From Haladaptatus pallidirubidus (GTDB lineage Archaea; Halobacteriota; Halobacteria; Halobacteriales; Haladaptataceae), in the NCBI RefSeq assembly GCF_020700235.1, contig NZ_CP085301.1, positions 2,108,001-2,172,000 on the forward strand: a DNA stretch of 64,000 nucleotides. Reading direction: 5' to 3'. A program made the translations under genes and the position numbers. The notes beneath the pieces are model-generated. The model was not told where the DNA came from and did no database searches. It worked only from the letters and a program-made list of their open reading frames with translations. Of the stretch, positions 9,265 to 18,547 are shown in pieces; the first letter of the stretch is position 1, and each line of letters opens with the position of its first letter.

Positions 9265-10053
9265 TCACGCTTCGATCGCTTCCATATTGAGAGAGCGAGC
9301 CTCATTGCGATAGGACTCGTAGAGTGGGGTCGCCCACTCACGTACCTTCGAGGCGTCGGTGTCGACAATCGCTCGTAACATACCGGTATCTGGGTCATAG
9401 CCGGTGAGGGCTATGCGGTCGTCAAAGATAGTGAGCCCACACGGAAGCGTGTCGTGCAGCAGGATGGTAAGGTTGCCACTCGCGAGGCCTTTCTTGGCTG
9501 CCTCAGGTGACCACTCAAGCACAGCTTCGACGATAGGTGGTGGGTAGATGATCTCGGTCTCCATGCCGGCACGAACGTTCTGGAACAACGAACCAGCGTT
9601 GGCCGATTTGAGTGTTGCCGTCCCAAAAGCCCGCATCTGCTCCGCATCTTCGATTAACTCATCATAACGATGCACGGGTTTGTAGGGGTCCTCGGAGTCG
9701 ACGACCGTGACGACTGCCTCAGCAAACGCCTCGATTGTGATACCGAGGCTTTTAGTTGGAAGCCATTGTGCGACATCTCGGAGTTTCCGCTCGGTCTCCA
9801 TTCGGGTGAGCAAAGTGGTGACCTCCTCCGCGATAAATTGGCCCGCTGATGTCGCCCGGTGTTTATGACCGTCTCGGACAATCCAGCCCTGCGTTTCGAA
9901 CTCGCGCAGCATCCGTCCGATCGTGGACGACGATGCGCCGGTTACTGCCCATAGATCCGACCGGCTGTGCGGATCGTCAGCTAGTGCGTTGATTACCTCA
10001 ATGCGGTGCTGCGATCGTACGAGATATTCGATCTCATCGCGTGCAGATTCCAT
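9265..10053 (-). CDS. Winged-helix transcriptional regulator, FilR1-like
   Basis: About 262 aa from the ATG at 10053; an in-frame ATG at 10068 also exists. The start was chosen because a TATA-like CTATATT (10075-10081) is centred about 25 bp upstream, fitting leaderless archaeal transcription. The N-terminal winged helix reads EYLVRSQHRIEVINALADDP, then DLWAVTGASSSTIGRMLREF. The remainder matches the FilR1/DUF1724 ligand-sensing type found in many haloarchaeal regulators (LHDTLPCGLTIFDDRIAL). It lies on the same strand as the methyltransferase and may regulate it. Confidence 0.8.
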   Translation of the reverse strand: MESARDEIEYLVRSQHRIEVINALADDPHSRSDLWAVTGASSSTIGRMLREFETQGWIVRDGHKHRATSAGQFIAEEVTTLLTRMETERKLRDVAQWLPTKSLGITIEAFAEAVVTVVDSEDPYKPVHRYDELIEDAEQMRAFGTATLKSANAGSLFQNVRAGMETEIIYPPPIVEAVLEWSPEAAKKGLASGNLTILLHDTLPCGLTIFDDRIALTGYDPDTGMLRAIVDTDASKVREWATPLYESYRNEARSLNMEAIEA

Positions 10054-10068
10054 GGTACTAGTTCGCAT

Positions 10069-10429
10069 TTGGCACTATATTGTTTTGGGTTGAACGTTCT
10101 CATCGTCTACACTGTCTCGATTAGAATAGGTAAGGTTCATCCCTAGAACAACCTTTTCTATCAAGTATTCTCCTGGAATCCATCAAATAACCACCGTGGA
10201 CTGAGCTTCCCTCGTTCAACCGCTCCACCCTTATGCACCTCCTCGAGCCCCTGATCCACTGGTCGCCGCTCACTCGCGAGCGCATCTGCAACCCACCGAG
10301 CGGTCACAGCCGGAAACTTAGATTATAGTGATATATTAAGAATTTTACTGCCAATGGTACGAATTAATGATCTTTTCTCGGCTATTTTGCCGCTGTCTTT
10401 TTGTAGTATTATTCCGTCTGGATGGCTGT
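10069..10429. other. Intergenic region with a cassette-leader repeat
   Basis: No gene is visible. Positions 10170-10230 (containing GGAATCCATCAAATAACCAC) resemble 11823-11880 and, more weakly, 32138-32188. Both of those precede 5' ends of SWIM genes, so this looks like an orphan leader of that cassette. AT-rich DNA around 10322-10345 may hold the promoter of the next gene. Confidence 0.35.
10075..10081 (-). promoter_or_regulatory. TATA-like element of the FilR1-like regulator
   Basis: Read on the minus strand it is AATATAG, centred about 25 bp before the ATG at 10053, the usual spacing for a leaderless haloarchaeal transcript. Confidence 0.35.
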
Positions 10430-10597
10430 ATGGCTGATTTGATTGTCAAAGCCGCAGTGAAAGAACAGCTCGAAGGACAAAATGTGGCGAGTGATTTCTA
10501 TGATGCACTCGATGAGGAAGTTGCAACTGTCCTCGACAACGCTGCCCGACGAGCCGAAGAAAACGATCGCAAGACCGTCCAAGCACGCGATTTGTAG
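10430..10597 (+). CDS. DUF1931 histone-fold protein
   Basis: 55 aa from the ATG at 10430 (MADLIVKAAVKEQLEGQNV). The longer in-frame start at 10367 adds a hydrophobic stretch not known in the family. The sequence NVASDFYDALDEEV and RRAEENDRKTVQARDL matches the DUF1931 family, an archaeal histone-fold-like small protein thought to bind DNA or assist nucleoid structure. The length is normal. It stands alone, with the HTH-PIN pair downstream on the same strand. Confidence 0.85.
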   Translation: MADLIVKAAVKEQLEGQNVASDFYDALDEEVATVLDNAARRAEENDRKTVQARDL

Positions 10598-10799
10598 CTG
10601 CTCATCGTCCCTCACCCACAGTTTTATTGCATCAGTATGATACGATAGCCCTGTCCCGATTCATGAAAAGAGGACATACTAATACGGTGTCTACAGGCTG
10701 AACAGACCGAGTGCCTCGGAGGTCAAGCCCTGAGACGGTTCACTGCAACAATAACAGGATGTTCAACATCATCTCCCTAAACGCTGACAATGCGAAACG

Positions 10800-10834
10800 T
10801 TTAGGAATATACGAAGAATTCGTATATTCGTAAA
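10800..10834. promoter_or_regulatory. Palindromic operator of the HTH-PIN pair
   Basis: GAATATACGAA (10805-10815) and TTCGTATATTC (10819-10829) are perfect inverted repeats around a 3-bp centre. Extended to 10800-10834 the arms are 16 bp with one mismatch. The element ends 6 bp before the ATG of the HTH gene and overlaps the expected promoter, as in autoregulated toxin-antitoxin operons. Confidence 0.65.
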
Positions 10835-10840
10835 CTCCGT

Positions 10841-11317
10841 ATGAGCATCAAAGACGATACCCCCATCTCACGGAAACGCCTTCAAACCGTGTTTGAGCAA
10901 CTGGCAAACGATCGAAAGCTCGACATCCTCAGCTACGCGGCCGATCACGAGTGGTTTACCGTAACGGCCCTCAAAGACGACCTCGGAATTCCACACACGA
11001 CAGCGCACGACTATTGCCGTGAGTTGCACCAAGCAGGCCTTCTACATCGCGAGCAAATGAAGCCTGCAACCTACAGTGCTGTTGAGTTCGACATTCAACT
11101 GTCACTGGATGCCATAGCAACAGCTGTCGAGACAGAGTCTGAAACAATCGATTATATGCTTGCGACGTATGGAGACGGCATCATCGACGAACTTCTCGAT
11201 ATCTGGGAGCGTGTCGATGCGGGTGAGCTCACCTATCGCGAAGCGAGTGGTATGCTTGACATGCAGCACGCCGATTTTCTTCGGCTGGCGTCTGAACTTG
11301 AGTTGTTCAACCGATGA
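10841..11317 (+). CDS. HTH regulator, probable antitoxin of a PIN toxin
   Basis: 158 aa. A winged-helix domain spans about residues 15-75 (FEQLANDRKLDILSYAADHE, ALKDDLGIPHTTAHDYCREL). The C-terminal part, after an acidic helix, reads AGELTYREASGMLDMQHADF and resembles the short HTH of UPF0175-type antitoxins. The stop overlaps the PIN gene by 4 bp (ATGA), so translation is coupled. With the palindrome directly upstream this has the layout of an autoregulated antitoxin. It could instead be a plain regulator paired with a nuclease. Confidence 0.78.
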   Translation: MSIKDDTPISRKRLQTVFEQLANDRKLDILSYAADHEWFTVTALKDDLGIPHTTAHDYCRELHQAGLLHREQMKPATYSAVEFDIQLSLDAIATAVETESETIDYMLATYGDGIIDELLDIWERVDAGELTYREASGMLDMQHADFLRLASELELFNR

Positions 11318-11787
11318 CTGTCGTGGTACTGGATGCAAACGCGGTTATCATGCATGGGCGAGCGTTTCCGGATCGCGTTCGTACCGCCGTTGAAGAGGGA
11401 GCAACGCTCATTCTTCCACGATCGGTCAAGCAAGAACTCGTTGACGACGTGCTTGCGGCTGACAATGCACCTGCTAATCATCGTGCCTCGGCACAGGCAA
11501 TCCAAGACCTTGTCGACGAAGGATTTCTTGTCCTTCGGACACCGGATTTTGAGAGATATAGCGGCGTCATCGACGAAGCACGTCAACACATTGCAGGCGA
11601 TACGCTCCCGGAATATACCGTCAAAGCCGATCAATACATTCCAGCCCTTGCCTGTGGTCTCGCTACTGACGATACCGTCCATCTGATTACCGCCGATACG
11701 AAACTTCGTACTATCGTCCAGGATATCGCTGCCCGGCACGGAGTCGCAGAGAACGTTAGGTTGATTGATCCATTGACGGTGCTGTAG
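11314..11787 (+). CDS. PIN-domain ribonuclease, probable toxin
   Basis: 157 aa, the usual PIN length. The metal-binding acidic residues are visible: D7 in VVVLDANAVI, the acid in YTVKADQYIPAL and the one in HLITADTKLRTI. PIN proteins of VapC type cleave RNA, often tRNA or rRNA. It starts inside the end of the HTH gene (4-bp overlap). The fold appears complete, with no sign of decay, although the DNA on both sides is full of remnants. Confidence 0.8.
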   Translation: MTVVVLDANAVIMHGRAFPDRVRTAVEEGATLILPRSVKQELVDDVLAADNAPANHRASAQAIQDLVDEGFLVLRTPDFERYSGVIDEARQHIAGDTLPEYTVKADQYIPALACGLATDDTVHLITADTKLRTIVQDIAARHGVAENVRLIDPLTVL

Positions 11788-11822
11788 TAATCAAGATCTA
11801 TTTTCCATCCTTACTTGGCTAG

Positions 11823-11950
11823 TTTCCGGGAATCCACCGGATAACCACCCCGGACTTAATTTCCCCCGCTCAACCTTTCCATTCTCGCGCAGAGTGTTGA
11901 AAGACCATGAGTACGAAACAATCCGCAGATCTACATATCGGCCTGTAGAA
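11823..11950 (+). pseudogene. SWIM cassette leader and 5' end (copy C)
   Basis: The leader repeat at 11823-11880 is followed by AAAGACCATGAGTACGAAAC (start codon near 11907), almost identical to the beginning of the intact SWIM gene at 14859. The encoded MSTKQSADLHIGL runs into a stop within about 15 codons. Confidence 0.5.
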
Positions 11951-12007
11951 GAGTGAAAAACGCTGTGAGCAACCCCCTTATATAGAAGATTATACATAGA
12001 ATGATAT

Positions 12008-12919
12008 GTGACTCGTGCAAATCATAAGAATCCAACTGCGGACAACGGCGGACATCGTGATCCAAGCAACGGACGATTGGGATTAGCTTGGCGAATCGCC
12101 TTTGTATTCCTTGTAGTGATTCTCATCTGGCTCCTCATCCTACACGTGAACCGAGTTGTGTTCGGCCCCGGCTACGACCGCCTTGGCCACGTGGTAAGCG
12201 CCCTCCTCTTAACCACACTAACCGTTCCAGCAGTTGTGCTTGCCCGACGGTTCCTCGACAAGCGGCCGTTGCGAGGACTCGGGATTCCACCGCTGCGGAC
12301 GGGATTGCGCTCATTTTGCATCGGCATAGGGTGTTACCTGATTCCGGCCGGTATTGGACTGGGTGTAGCGCTCGCCCTCGGCTGGGTTGATATCTCTCTC
12401 ACCACGTCTCTTACTACTCTAGCAGGGATCCTCCTCGGCCTCATCGCGCTCGTGTTCCTGTCTGAGGCGCTTCTGGAGGAGCTCATCTTCCGTGGGTACA
12501 TCTATCGCAACCTTAATGGCTCACTTCCTTGCTGGACATCTGTCGGCGGTCAGGCACTTCTGTTTAGCCTGTGGGGGATCTCCATCGGGGCATTCCTCAC
12601 GACTGAACGCATTGTATTCTTCTTTTTCGTAGCGGTCGTGATCGGGATGATTCGAGCCATCACCAACGACACCTGGGCGTGTATAGGCTTTCACCTGGCC
12701 TTTCAGACCGTTCAGCAGCTCTTCACTGGACCATGGGCTAGCGATGCGTTTATCGTCAGTGCTTCGGGGACACTGGAACGGGTCGTATTCGGGCTCGTTC
12801 CAATTGCACTTGCCGTTTTAGTGCTCGAACTTATTGTAGGCAAGGACACTGACTGGAGTGCGCGCCATCCCGATACCGTTCCGATAGAACGCGATCGGTC
12901 TGGTGAGCAGCGATACTGA
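12008..12919 (+). CDS. CPBP family intramembrane metalloprotease-like protein
   Basis: 303 aa with a GTG start at 12008 and about eight membrane segments. CPBP (Abi) motif 1 is present: EELIFRG at residues 157-163. Motif 2 usually ends in His (FxxxH), but here the stretch is LLFSLWG, so that His is missing. A later histidine appears in IGFHLAFQT. Family members include Rce1-type prenyl proteases and bacteriocin-immunity proteins; loss of the motif 2 His may mean altered or no peptidase activity. It stands alone in the plasma membrane. Confidence 0.8.
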   Translation: MTRANHKNPTADNGGHRDPSNGRLGLAWRIAFVFLVVILIWLLILHVNRVVFGPGYDRLGHVVSALLLTTLTVPAVVLARRFLDKRPLRGLGIPPLRTGLRSFCIGIGCYLIPAGIGLGVALALGWVDISLTTSLTTLAGILLGLIALVFLSEALLEELIFRGYIYRNLNGSLPCWTSVGGQALLFSLWGISIGAFLTTERIVFFFFVAVVIGMIRAITNDTWACIGFHLAFQTVQQLFTGPWASDAFIVSASGTLERVVFGLVPIALAVLVLELIVGKDTDWSARHPDTVPIERDRSGEQRY

Positions 12920-12974
12920 GAACCACTTTTTCGAACCAAGTTTCTCAACGATATGCTCATTACGGAAGTGCGAG

Positions 12975-13640
<666 letters not shown>

Positions 13641-13951
13641 GAACGGGCATTTCAAGCTGGGCTGTATATGGAGAACAGGGTTTCAACAGAGCCACCTTTT
13701 TCAGCACTCGGTCAACGTCTTCGTCGGCAATTGGTTTGAGTTGAGGGCAGGTATCACCCTCATTTACTACCAAGCACTCTACCCACTTATTATAGATGTC
13801 CCTCAAAAATGTCTATATTATATTATATATGTTCCGACTGTTTCGGGATACTCTTCAATATCTACCAGGATAATATGTACCACATGGAGCTTTCCAAAAC
13901 CGCACCGCCGATGAGAATCCACACGATTGAGCCGCCTCCAGATACAGTTCC
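13641..13951. other. AT-rich intergenic region
   Basis: No gene or RNA recognised. A very AT-rich run near 13815-13830 may contain promoter elements for the ATP-grasp gene. Confidence 0.3.
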
Positions 13952-14728
13952 ATGACGACTTCAGCCAACCGGCTAAGGATTGGGATCTCGTATTGGCCAG
14001 ACCGTGGAAACGATGTTAAACTTGAACTGCTCGACAGGCTTCGGTCGTGGGCAACAGTCGTACTACTGAATCCCAGAGTTGAGCATCCCGATATGGATGA
14101 ACTCAACCTCGACTTCTATCATATGGCACACTGGAATCCGGCTACGCTTGCAGACCTCAAGCGTGCTCGTGCAGCAGGGGTACCAACATTAAATAGCTAC
14201 GAAGGAGCACACATTACGGCCGACCGCCTCGATTGCTATCGGACGCTTCGACGAGGCGGTGTCTACGTCCCGGAATTCCAATACGGTCTAGCGAAAACAA
14301 TTACACTTCAACCGCCTGCCATCGTGAAATCCAGAAGTGAGTTCCACTCTGATAGCCACGAGTTTACGATCCATCTCGCCGGTTCGTATGACTTCCCTGA
14401 CGAGCAAATGGTCGAAAAGTATGTCGTCCCACATCGAAGCTACAAACTGTTTGGTATCGGCGATGAAGTTCGAGTCGTTAGACTGCCTCGCGGCGACGGT
14501 CTTCCTGTTGAACAACCAGTTACTACAAGTCTTGTTCGCTATGTTGGTCAGGTCCAGAATTTGTTCGACCTCTCTCTGTTCGAGTTAGATATTCTCATTC
14601 ACAAAAATATCTATGTTATTGATGTCAATCCTGCGGTGAATCTCTATGGAATTACTGACGGAGCGGCACTGTATGAAGAAGCAATTCGGGCAGCTATCGA
14701 GAATGATCAGCGTTGTCGACGACAGTGA
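13952..14728 (+). CDS. RimK-like ATP-grasp protein
   Basis: 258 aa. An N-terminal Rossmann-like part (IGISYWPDRGNDVKLELLDR) is followed by a compact ATP-grasp domain with the nucleotide strand PPAIVKSRSEFHS, the hinge YVVPHRSYKLFGIGDEVRVV and the Mg-binding FELDILIHKNIYVIDVNPAVN near the C-terminus in shortened form. It is somewhat shorter than RimK (about 300 aa). It probably ligates an amino acid or phosphorylates a small molecule. There are no functional neighbours; a SWIM-finger gene follows 130 bp later. Confidence 0.75.
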   Translation: MTTSANRLRIGISYWPDRGNDVKLELLDRLRSWATVVLLNPRVEHPDMDELNLDFYHMAHWNPATLADLKRARAAGVPTLNSYEGAHITADRLDCYRTLRRGGVYVPEFQYGLAKTITLQPPAIVKSRSEFHSDSHEFTIHLAGSYDFPDEQMVEKYVVPHRSYKLFGIGDEVRVVRLPRGDGLPVEQPVTTSLVRYVGQVQNLFDLSLFELDILIHKNIYVIDVNPAVNLYGITDGAALYEEAIRAAIENDQRCRRQ

Positions 14729-14858
14729 ACGCCACAATCGAAAGTCTGACCAGTGTATAGTTTAACATAAAGAGAACGGTGCCCTCGGGCGTGTTGAAAC
14801 GCGCCGGGTGCTTAGGACCACCCGGCACCGGTCTTCCAAATGCCACGGCTAGAAGACC

Positions 14859-15266
14859 ATGAGTACGAAACCGAGCGCAGGACTTGAATCTGACGAGACG
14901 GCCCAGAAACCCGCACAGGCCGAACAGTTCTCCTACAGCATTGAAGTCCCCGGAATGGTCGACGTGACCAACGAGAGTCACGAGAACCCTGCAGACCATC
15001 AGTACACCGTCTCCATCGACGACGTGACCGACGAGCTGATGGCCTGCACGTGCCCGCATCATATCCACTGCAACGCCTACTGCAAACACTTGGCTGTTGT
15101 CGCCGAACGTAACGGGAGTCACGAAGTCGCCGCCTTCAACACCAACAGCGACAACATCAGGGACAGCCCACGTCAATTCATCGTCCTAATCACACGATCG
15201 GGCGATCTCTGGCTAGGCGGCGGGAAAGTTGACGACCCCACCTCGATCCCTGACTACAACGGTTGA
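14859..15266 (+). CDS. SWIM zinc-finger protein (copy D, most complete)
   Basis: 135 aa. It is the only copy whose frame is open from the conserved start MSTKPSAGLESDETAQKPAQ through the finger. The SWIM motif CxCxnCxH is intact (ACTCPHHIHCNAYCKHLAVV, about residues 64-83). After the finger the usual acidic tail (ATDDGTLEAFPSEE) is replaced by unrelated sequence ending DDPTSIPDYNG, so even this copy may be recombined at its 3' end. SWIM fingers bind DNA or proteins, and those of haloarchaea are mostly uncharacterised. No partner gene directly follows. Confidence 0.72.
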   Translation: MSTKPSAGLESDETAQKPAQAEQFSYSIEVPGMVDVTNESHENPADHQYTVSIDDVTDELMACTCPHHIHCNAYCKHLAVVAERNGSHEVAAFNTNSDNIRDSPRQFIVLITRSGDLWLGGGKVDDPTSIPDYNG

Positions 15267-15434
15267 GTAATCAAGGAGGGGTGATATTCGCATAAAGTAC
15301 CGCGGGGACACGCCCTGAGGCACTCGCCTCGGTTATTTGTAGAAAGTTATCGAGAATGGGCACGTAGTTATTAGAACCACTACAAAAGCTGTCTTCAGCG
15401 AACTCTCAAATAGCGTAATCACGTTCGTTCATAC

Positions 15435-15755
15435 ATGGCCTACTACCTCATTCGTGCCCCTCCAGATGCTGGACTGCCACCGGAACAGCATAATCAGCTA
15501 TCGGACGGAGAACTTGAACCACCGCGCCTGTCCGGACCAGCACTCACCGTTGCGCTCCGCGGCACGCGTTTCGATGCCGAAACTGGCAATGCGGTATGGG
15601 AGAAAGAGAACTATTGCCGACCGCTGCTCGCCCAAGAACACAATGCTGTGCTCGATAATTTCGACGCAATCCGTGTCAAACAGATCAGTCGGGGGGACGG
15701 CTGGAAGGAGATTAAGGTACTCCCATCTCTTTGGGCACATTCACATCCTTCGTAG
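15435..15755 (+). CDS. Conserved haloarchaeal hypothetical protein
   Basis: 106 aa, with residues such as MAYYLIRAPPDAG, LSGPALTVALRGTRFD and YCRPLLAQEHNAVLD. The pattern resembles small conserved haloarchaeal proteins of unknown function. No transmembrane segment, cysteine cluster or catalytic motif is seen. A second open stretch in another frame directly downstream (to about 15870, ITDHTLTSLVLEGFVQDG) could be a frameshifted extension or the remnant of another small gene. Confidence 0.6.
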   Translation: MAYYLIRAPPDAGLPPEQHNQLSDGELEPPRLSGPALTVALRGTRFDAETGNAVWEKENYCRPLLAQEHNAVLDNFDAIRVKQISRGDGWKEIKVLPSLWAHSHPS

Positions 15756-16140
15756 CGATAACCGACCACACGCTCACCAGCCTCGTGCTCGAAGGATTTG
15801 TACAGGACGGCCGGAAGCCAATTCAGCCCGCCCGCCCTGTCACCAAACGGTTCCAAGAGGAGAGAGTGTGATACAGAATTGTTCGTATGACGGGTGCTCG
15901 AATGCACAGTAACGAAAATAAACTAACAGATATGTATCAACGACGGAAGCGAACAGCGATGGGAGACATGGGAGAGGCAGTGATGTCCTGCCAGAGGAGG
16001 ATGACCGGAGAATGGAACGGTACTTCGACGGCGCTTCATACGAGAAAGAGAGGAATCGATCACGATCAGCCATGTGAGTACATAGCGATCAGTTCTCCGA
16101 CACCGATTCGAGAGCAGTCGATCGTGGACGAGGTATTGCG

Positions 16141-17568
16141 GTGAGCGTCCGCGACCGTCTTGGAAGCGTTTTCAAAACGCGTGAAGAGTTCGACCTCACC
16201 TCGGGCGGCATTGCCCGGCCGTTGTTCTATCTTTCGTTACCGATCGTCGTGACAAACCTGCTCCAAACGGCTTACAATCTCACAGATACATTTTGGCTCG
16301 GCCAGTACAGCACAAACGCGCTCGCCGCGATCAGTTTCGCGTTCCCCATGGTGTTTCTGCTCATCGCGCTCGGAATGGGACTATCGGTCGCTGGCAGCGT
16401 CCTTGTTGCTCAGTATACGGGCGCTGACGAACAACGGCAGGCGGGTTATGCGGCGTCGCAGACCGTTGTCTTCTCCGTGGTTGCAGCGTTGCTGATTGGG
16501 AGCGGAGGATACCTCGTCGTCGGGGACTTTCTCGCACTGCTTGGTGCCTCACCAGCCGTATTGCCCCTTGCGACATCCTATATGCGAGTTATCTCCTTGG
16601 GACTCGTGTTCATGTTCGGCTTTTGGATTTTCGTCGCGCTGATGCGAGGCTATGGCGATACGGTGACGCCGATGCTCGTTATGTTCGGATCGGTCGCCGT
16701 CAACATCGTCCTTGACCCGTTCTTGATTTTCGGGTGGGGGCCGTTTCCCAGACTGGGAGTGGCAGGTGCGGCATACGCGACGATCTTTGCACGCATGCTT
16801 GCGATGGTCGTTGGACTGAGTATCCTGTTCCACGGGTCTCACGGACTCCAAATCCGACTTGGACAGATGGCTCCTGATCTATCGTATCTACGGAAAATGC
16901 TCAGAATCGGTGTCCCGGCGTCGGTCGAAGTCACGGGGCGGGCACTCTCGGTCAACTTGCTCTTGATTATCGTCGGCCTCTTCCCGACGACGGTCGTCGC
17001 TGGGTATGGAATCGGCGTCCGTGTCTTCTCGGTGATCTTTCTCCCGGCGATCGCAGTCGCTCGCGGTGTCGAGACAATGACCGGACAAAACATCGGTGCC
17101 GACGAGCGTGACCGCGTCGCAGCGACGAATGATTTCGCAGCCCGGGCCATGTTCTTGATTCTAGGTGCTGCGGGCATCGTCGTCTGGCTGAGTGCGCGCC
17201 CTGTCGTCGCCGTCTTTACCACCAATCCCGCGGTCATCGACGTGGGTGCAACCTTCTTGCGGTATGTTGCGCCAACATTCGGGTTCATCGGTGTCGTCCG
17301 CGCCTACACCGGTGGCTTCCGAGGAGCCGGCAAAACGTTGACCGCCGCAGTTATCTCGGTATTGATGCTCGGTGTAATCCGCCTCCCGGTTGCCTGGATC
17401 GCCTCCCGTCCATTCGGAGCGGAGGGCATCTGGCTCTCGTTTGCAGTTTCGAACGTCACTGGTGCGGTTATCGCGTTTCTGTGGTTCAGTCGGGGTACCT
17501 GGCGGGAGGCAGATCTCACCGATGAACGACAGCATGTCGACTCAGCACAAAGTGCTGTGAATGACTAA
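16141..17568 (+). CDS. MATE family multidrug/sodium antiporter
   Basis: 475 aa, GTG start at 16141, about twelve membrane segments in two homologous halves. The opening GGIARPLFYLSLPIVVTNLL and TFWLGQYSTNALAAISFAFP is typical of NorM/DinF-type MATE proteins, and the second half starts near RIGVPASVEVTGRALSVNLL. MATE carriers export cationic compounds in exchange for Na+ or H+. The length is normal and no truncation is seen. It is transcribed alone. Confidence 0.92.
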   Translation: MSVRDRLGSVFKTREEFDLTSGGIARPLFYLSLPIVVTNLLQTAYNLTDTFWLGQYSTNALAAISFAFPMVFLLIALGMGLSVAGSVLVAQYTGADEQRQAGYAASQTVVFSVVAALLIGSGGYLVVGDFLALLGASPAVLPLATSYMRVISLGLVFMFGFWIFVALMRGYGDTVTPMLVMFGSVAVNIVLDPFLIFGWGPFPRLGVAGAAYATIFARMLAMVVGLSILFHGSHGLQIRLGQMAPDLSYLRKMLRIGVPASVEVTGRALSVNLLLIIVGLFPTTVVAGYGIGVRVFSVIFLPAIAVARGVETMTGQNIGADERDRVAATNDFAARAMFLILGAAGIVVWLSARPVVAVFTTNPAVIDVGATFLRYVAPTFGFIGVVRAYTGGFRGAGKTLTAAVISVLMLGVIRLPVAWIASRPFGAEGIWLSFAVSNVTGAVIAFLWFSRGTWREADLTDERQHVDSAQSAVND

Positions 17569-18060
17569 CGCACAAGCCTCGGTCGGTATCTTATCTTCCC
17601 GTCACGCCTCGATAAAGGCGTTGAGACAGGTAAACGGTTGACGTTATCAATGATTCCTGTCTTCTGCTCAAAATGCCATTCACCACAGCTCCGGCAAATG
17701 AATGCGTGCCGCTTGTTTACGACCCCAAGTGACGAGTATTCTTTCTGGTGGAGGACACCACCAACAAACAGCAGTGGTTCCGGAGACGTGAACTCCATAT
17801 TACATAACCATGTGATGTAAACATTTCTCTAAACCGATAGCAGTGATATGGGAATCGGGCAATTGGTATCTTTCCCAACCTAAATCACTTAGGTGGCCAC
17901 CTGTGCCTCGTCATCAAGATCCCTAGCGTATCGCCGATGCAGTCAAAGATAGTTAGGATGAGACCAGATTCAATCGAGGCAAAGAACAGTAGAACGCAGG
18001 GCTGACGACGAATCGACACCCCCGGTGGTTCCTAATGTTAGAGTTCCGCTGTTGACTGCG
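17569..18060. other. Intergenic region, no convincing gene
   Basis: A short plus-strand frame near 17645-17700 contains FCSKCHSPQLRQ, which may be half of a zinc ribbon. A minus-strand frame at 17565-17798 is open as well. Neither has family support. Confidence 0.25.
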
Positions 18061-18243
18061 GTCGAAACCGCGACGAACGACGGCACGCTGTCGGCGTTCC
18101 CATCGGACGACGACTAAGACGAGCGTATCAGTAGCCCATACACTGGCTACGACAAGTACGGCACTGTCGATCACAAATACTGGACATGTGAAGACTGTGG
18201 CGCGGAAGCCACCCGGAAGGGCGCACTCACCGACTGCTGTTAA
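18061..18243 (+). pseudogene. SWIM gene 3' end with zinc-ribbon tail (copy E)
   Basis: Starts inside the family at VETATNDGTLSAFPSDDD, passes an in-frame TAA, then continues ISSPYTGYDKYGTVDHKYW and CEDCGAEATRKGALTDCC before a final stop. The same tail follows at 40.95 kb. It shows that the ancestral SWIM protein, or its next gene, ended in a small two-CxxC-like zinc ribbon. The finger itself is missing here. Confidence 0.6.
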
Positions 18244-18263
18244 CCCACTCACTTCTTCCATTT

Positions 18264-18377
18264 ATGTCACGCCAATCGACACTGATGGATGTAGCCGTCC
18301 AGCGAACGCTCACCGAGTGGTTAGAACCACCTAATGAGGACGACATACCGACAACTGAGCGCGATGATGATAGTTAG
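18264..18377 (+). pseudogene. 5' fragment of SprT-like gene
   Basis: 37 codons beginning MSRQSTLMDVAVQRTLTEW and ending after TTERDDDS. The start lies 20 bp after the zinc-ribbon stop, in the same order and with a similar upstream string (CTTCCATTTATG) as the 41.1 kb copy. The rest of the peptidase is absent. Confidence 0.6.
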
Positions 18378-18547
18378 TTTCAGTGCAAATCCTCATCAGT
18401 TACAATTGAGCCAGTGTGGTCAAGATTCACACGCTAATCGTTTGTTCGATTACTTTTAAGAGTACGAAGTCTCGGTTTCCCTCCCGTTTGAAACCTGATA
18501 ATGGTAATAATACTTTTAAACTATTATGTTTATAGTAGACTGAGATA

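Noticed and set aside
11233..11739. 168-codon minus-strand frame
   Set aside because: Antisense shadow of the HTH and PIN genes.
14694..15176. 160-codon minus-strand frame
   Set aside because: Antisense shadow of the SWIM-finger gene; valine-rich low-complexity translation.
15887..16144. 85-codon plus-strand frame just before the MATE gene
   Set aside because: The stop overlaps the MATE GTG start, but the sequence has no family or hydrophobic features and probably covers the promoter region.
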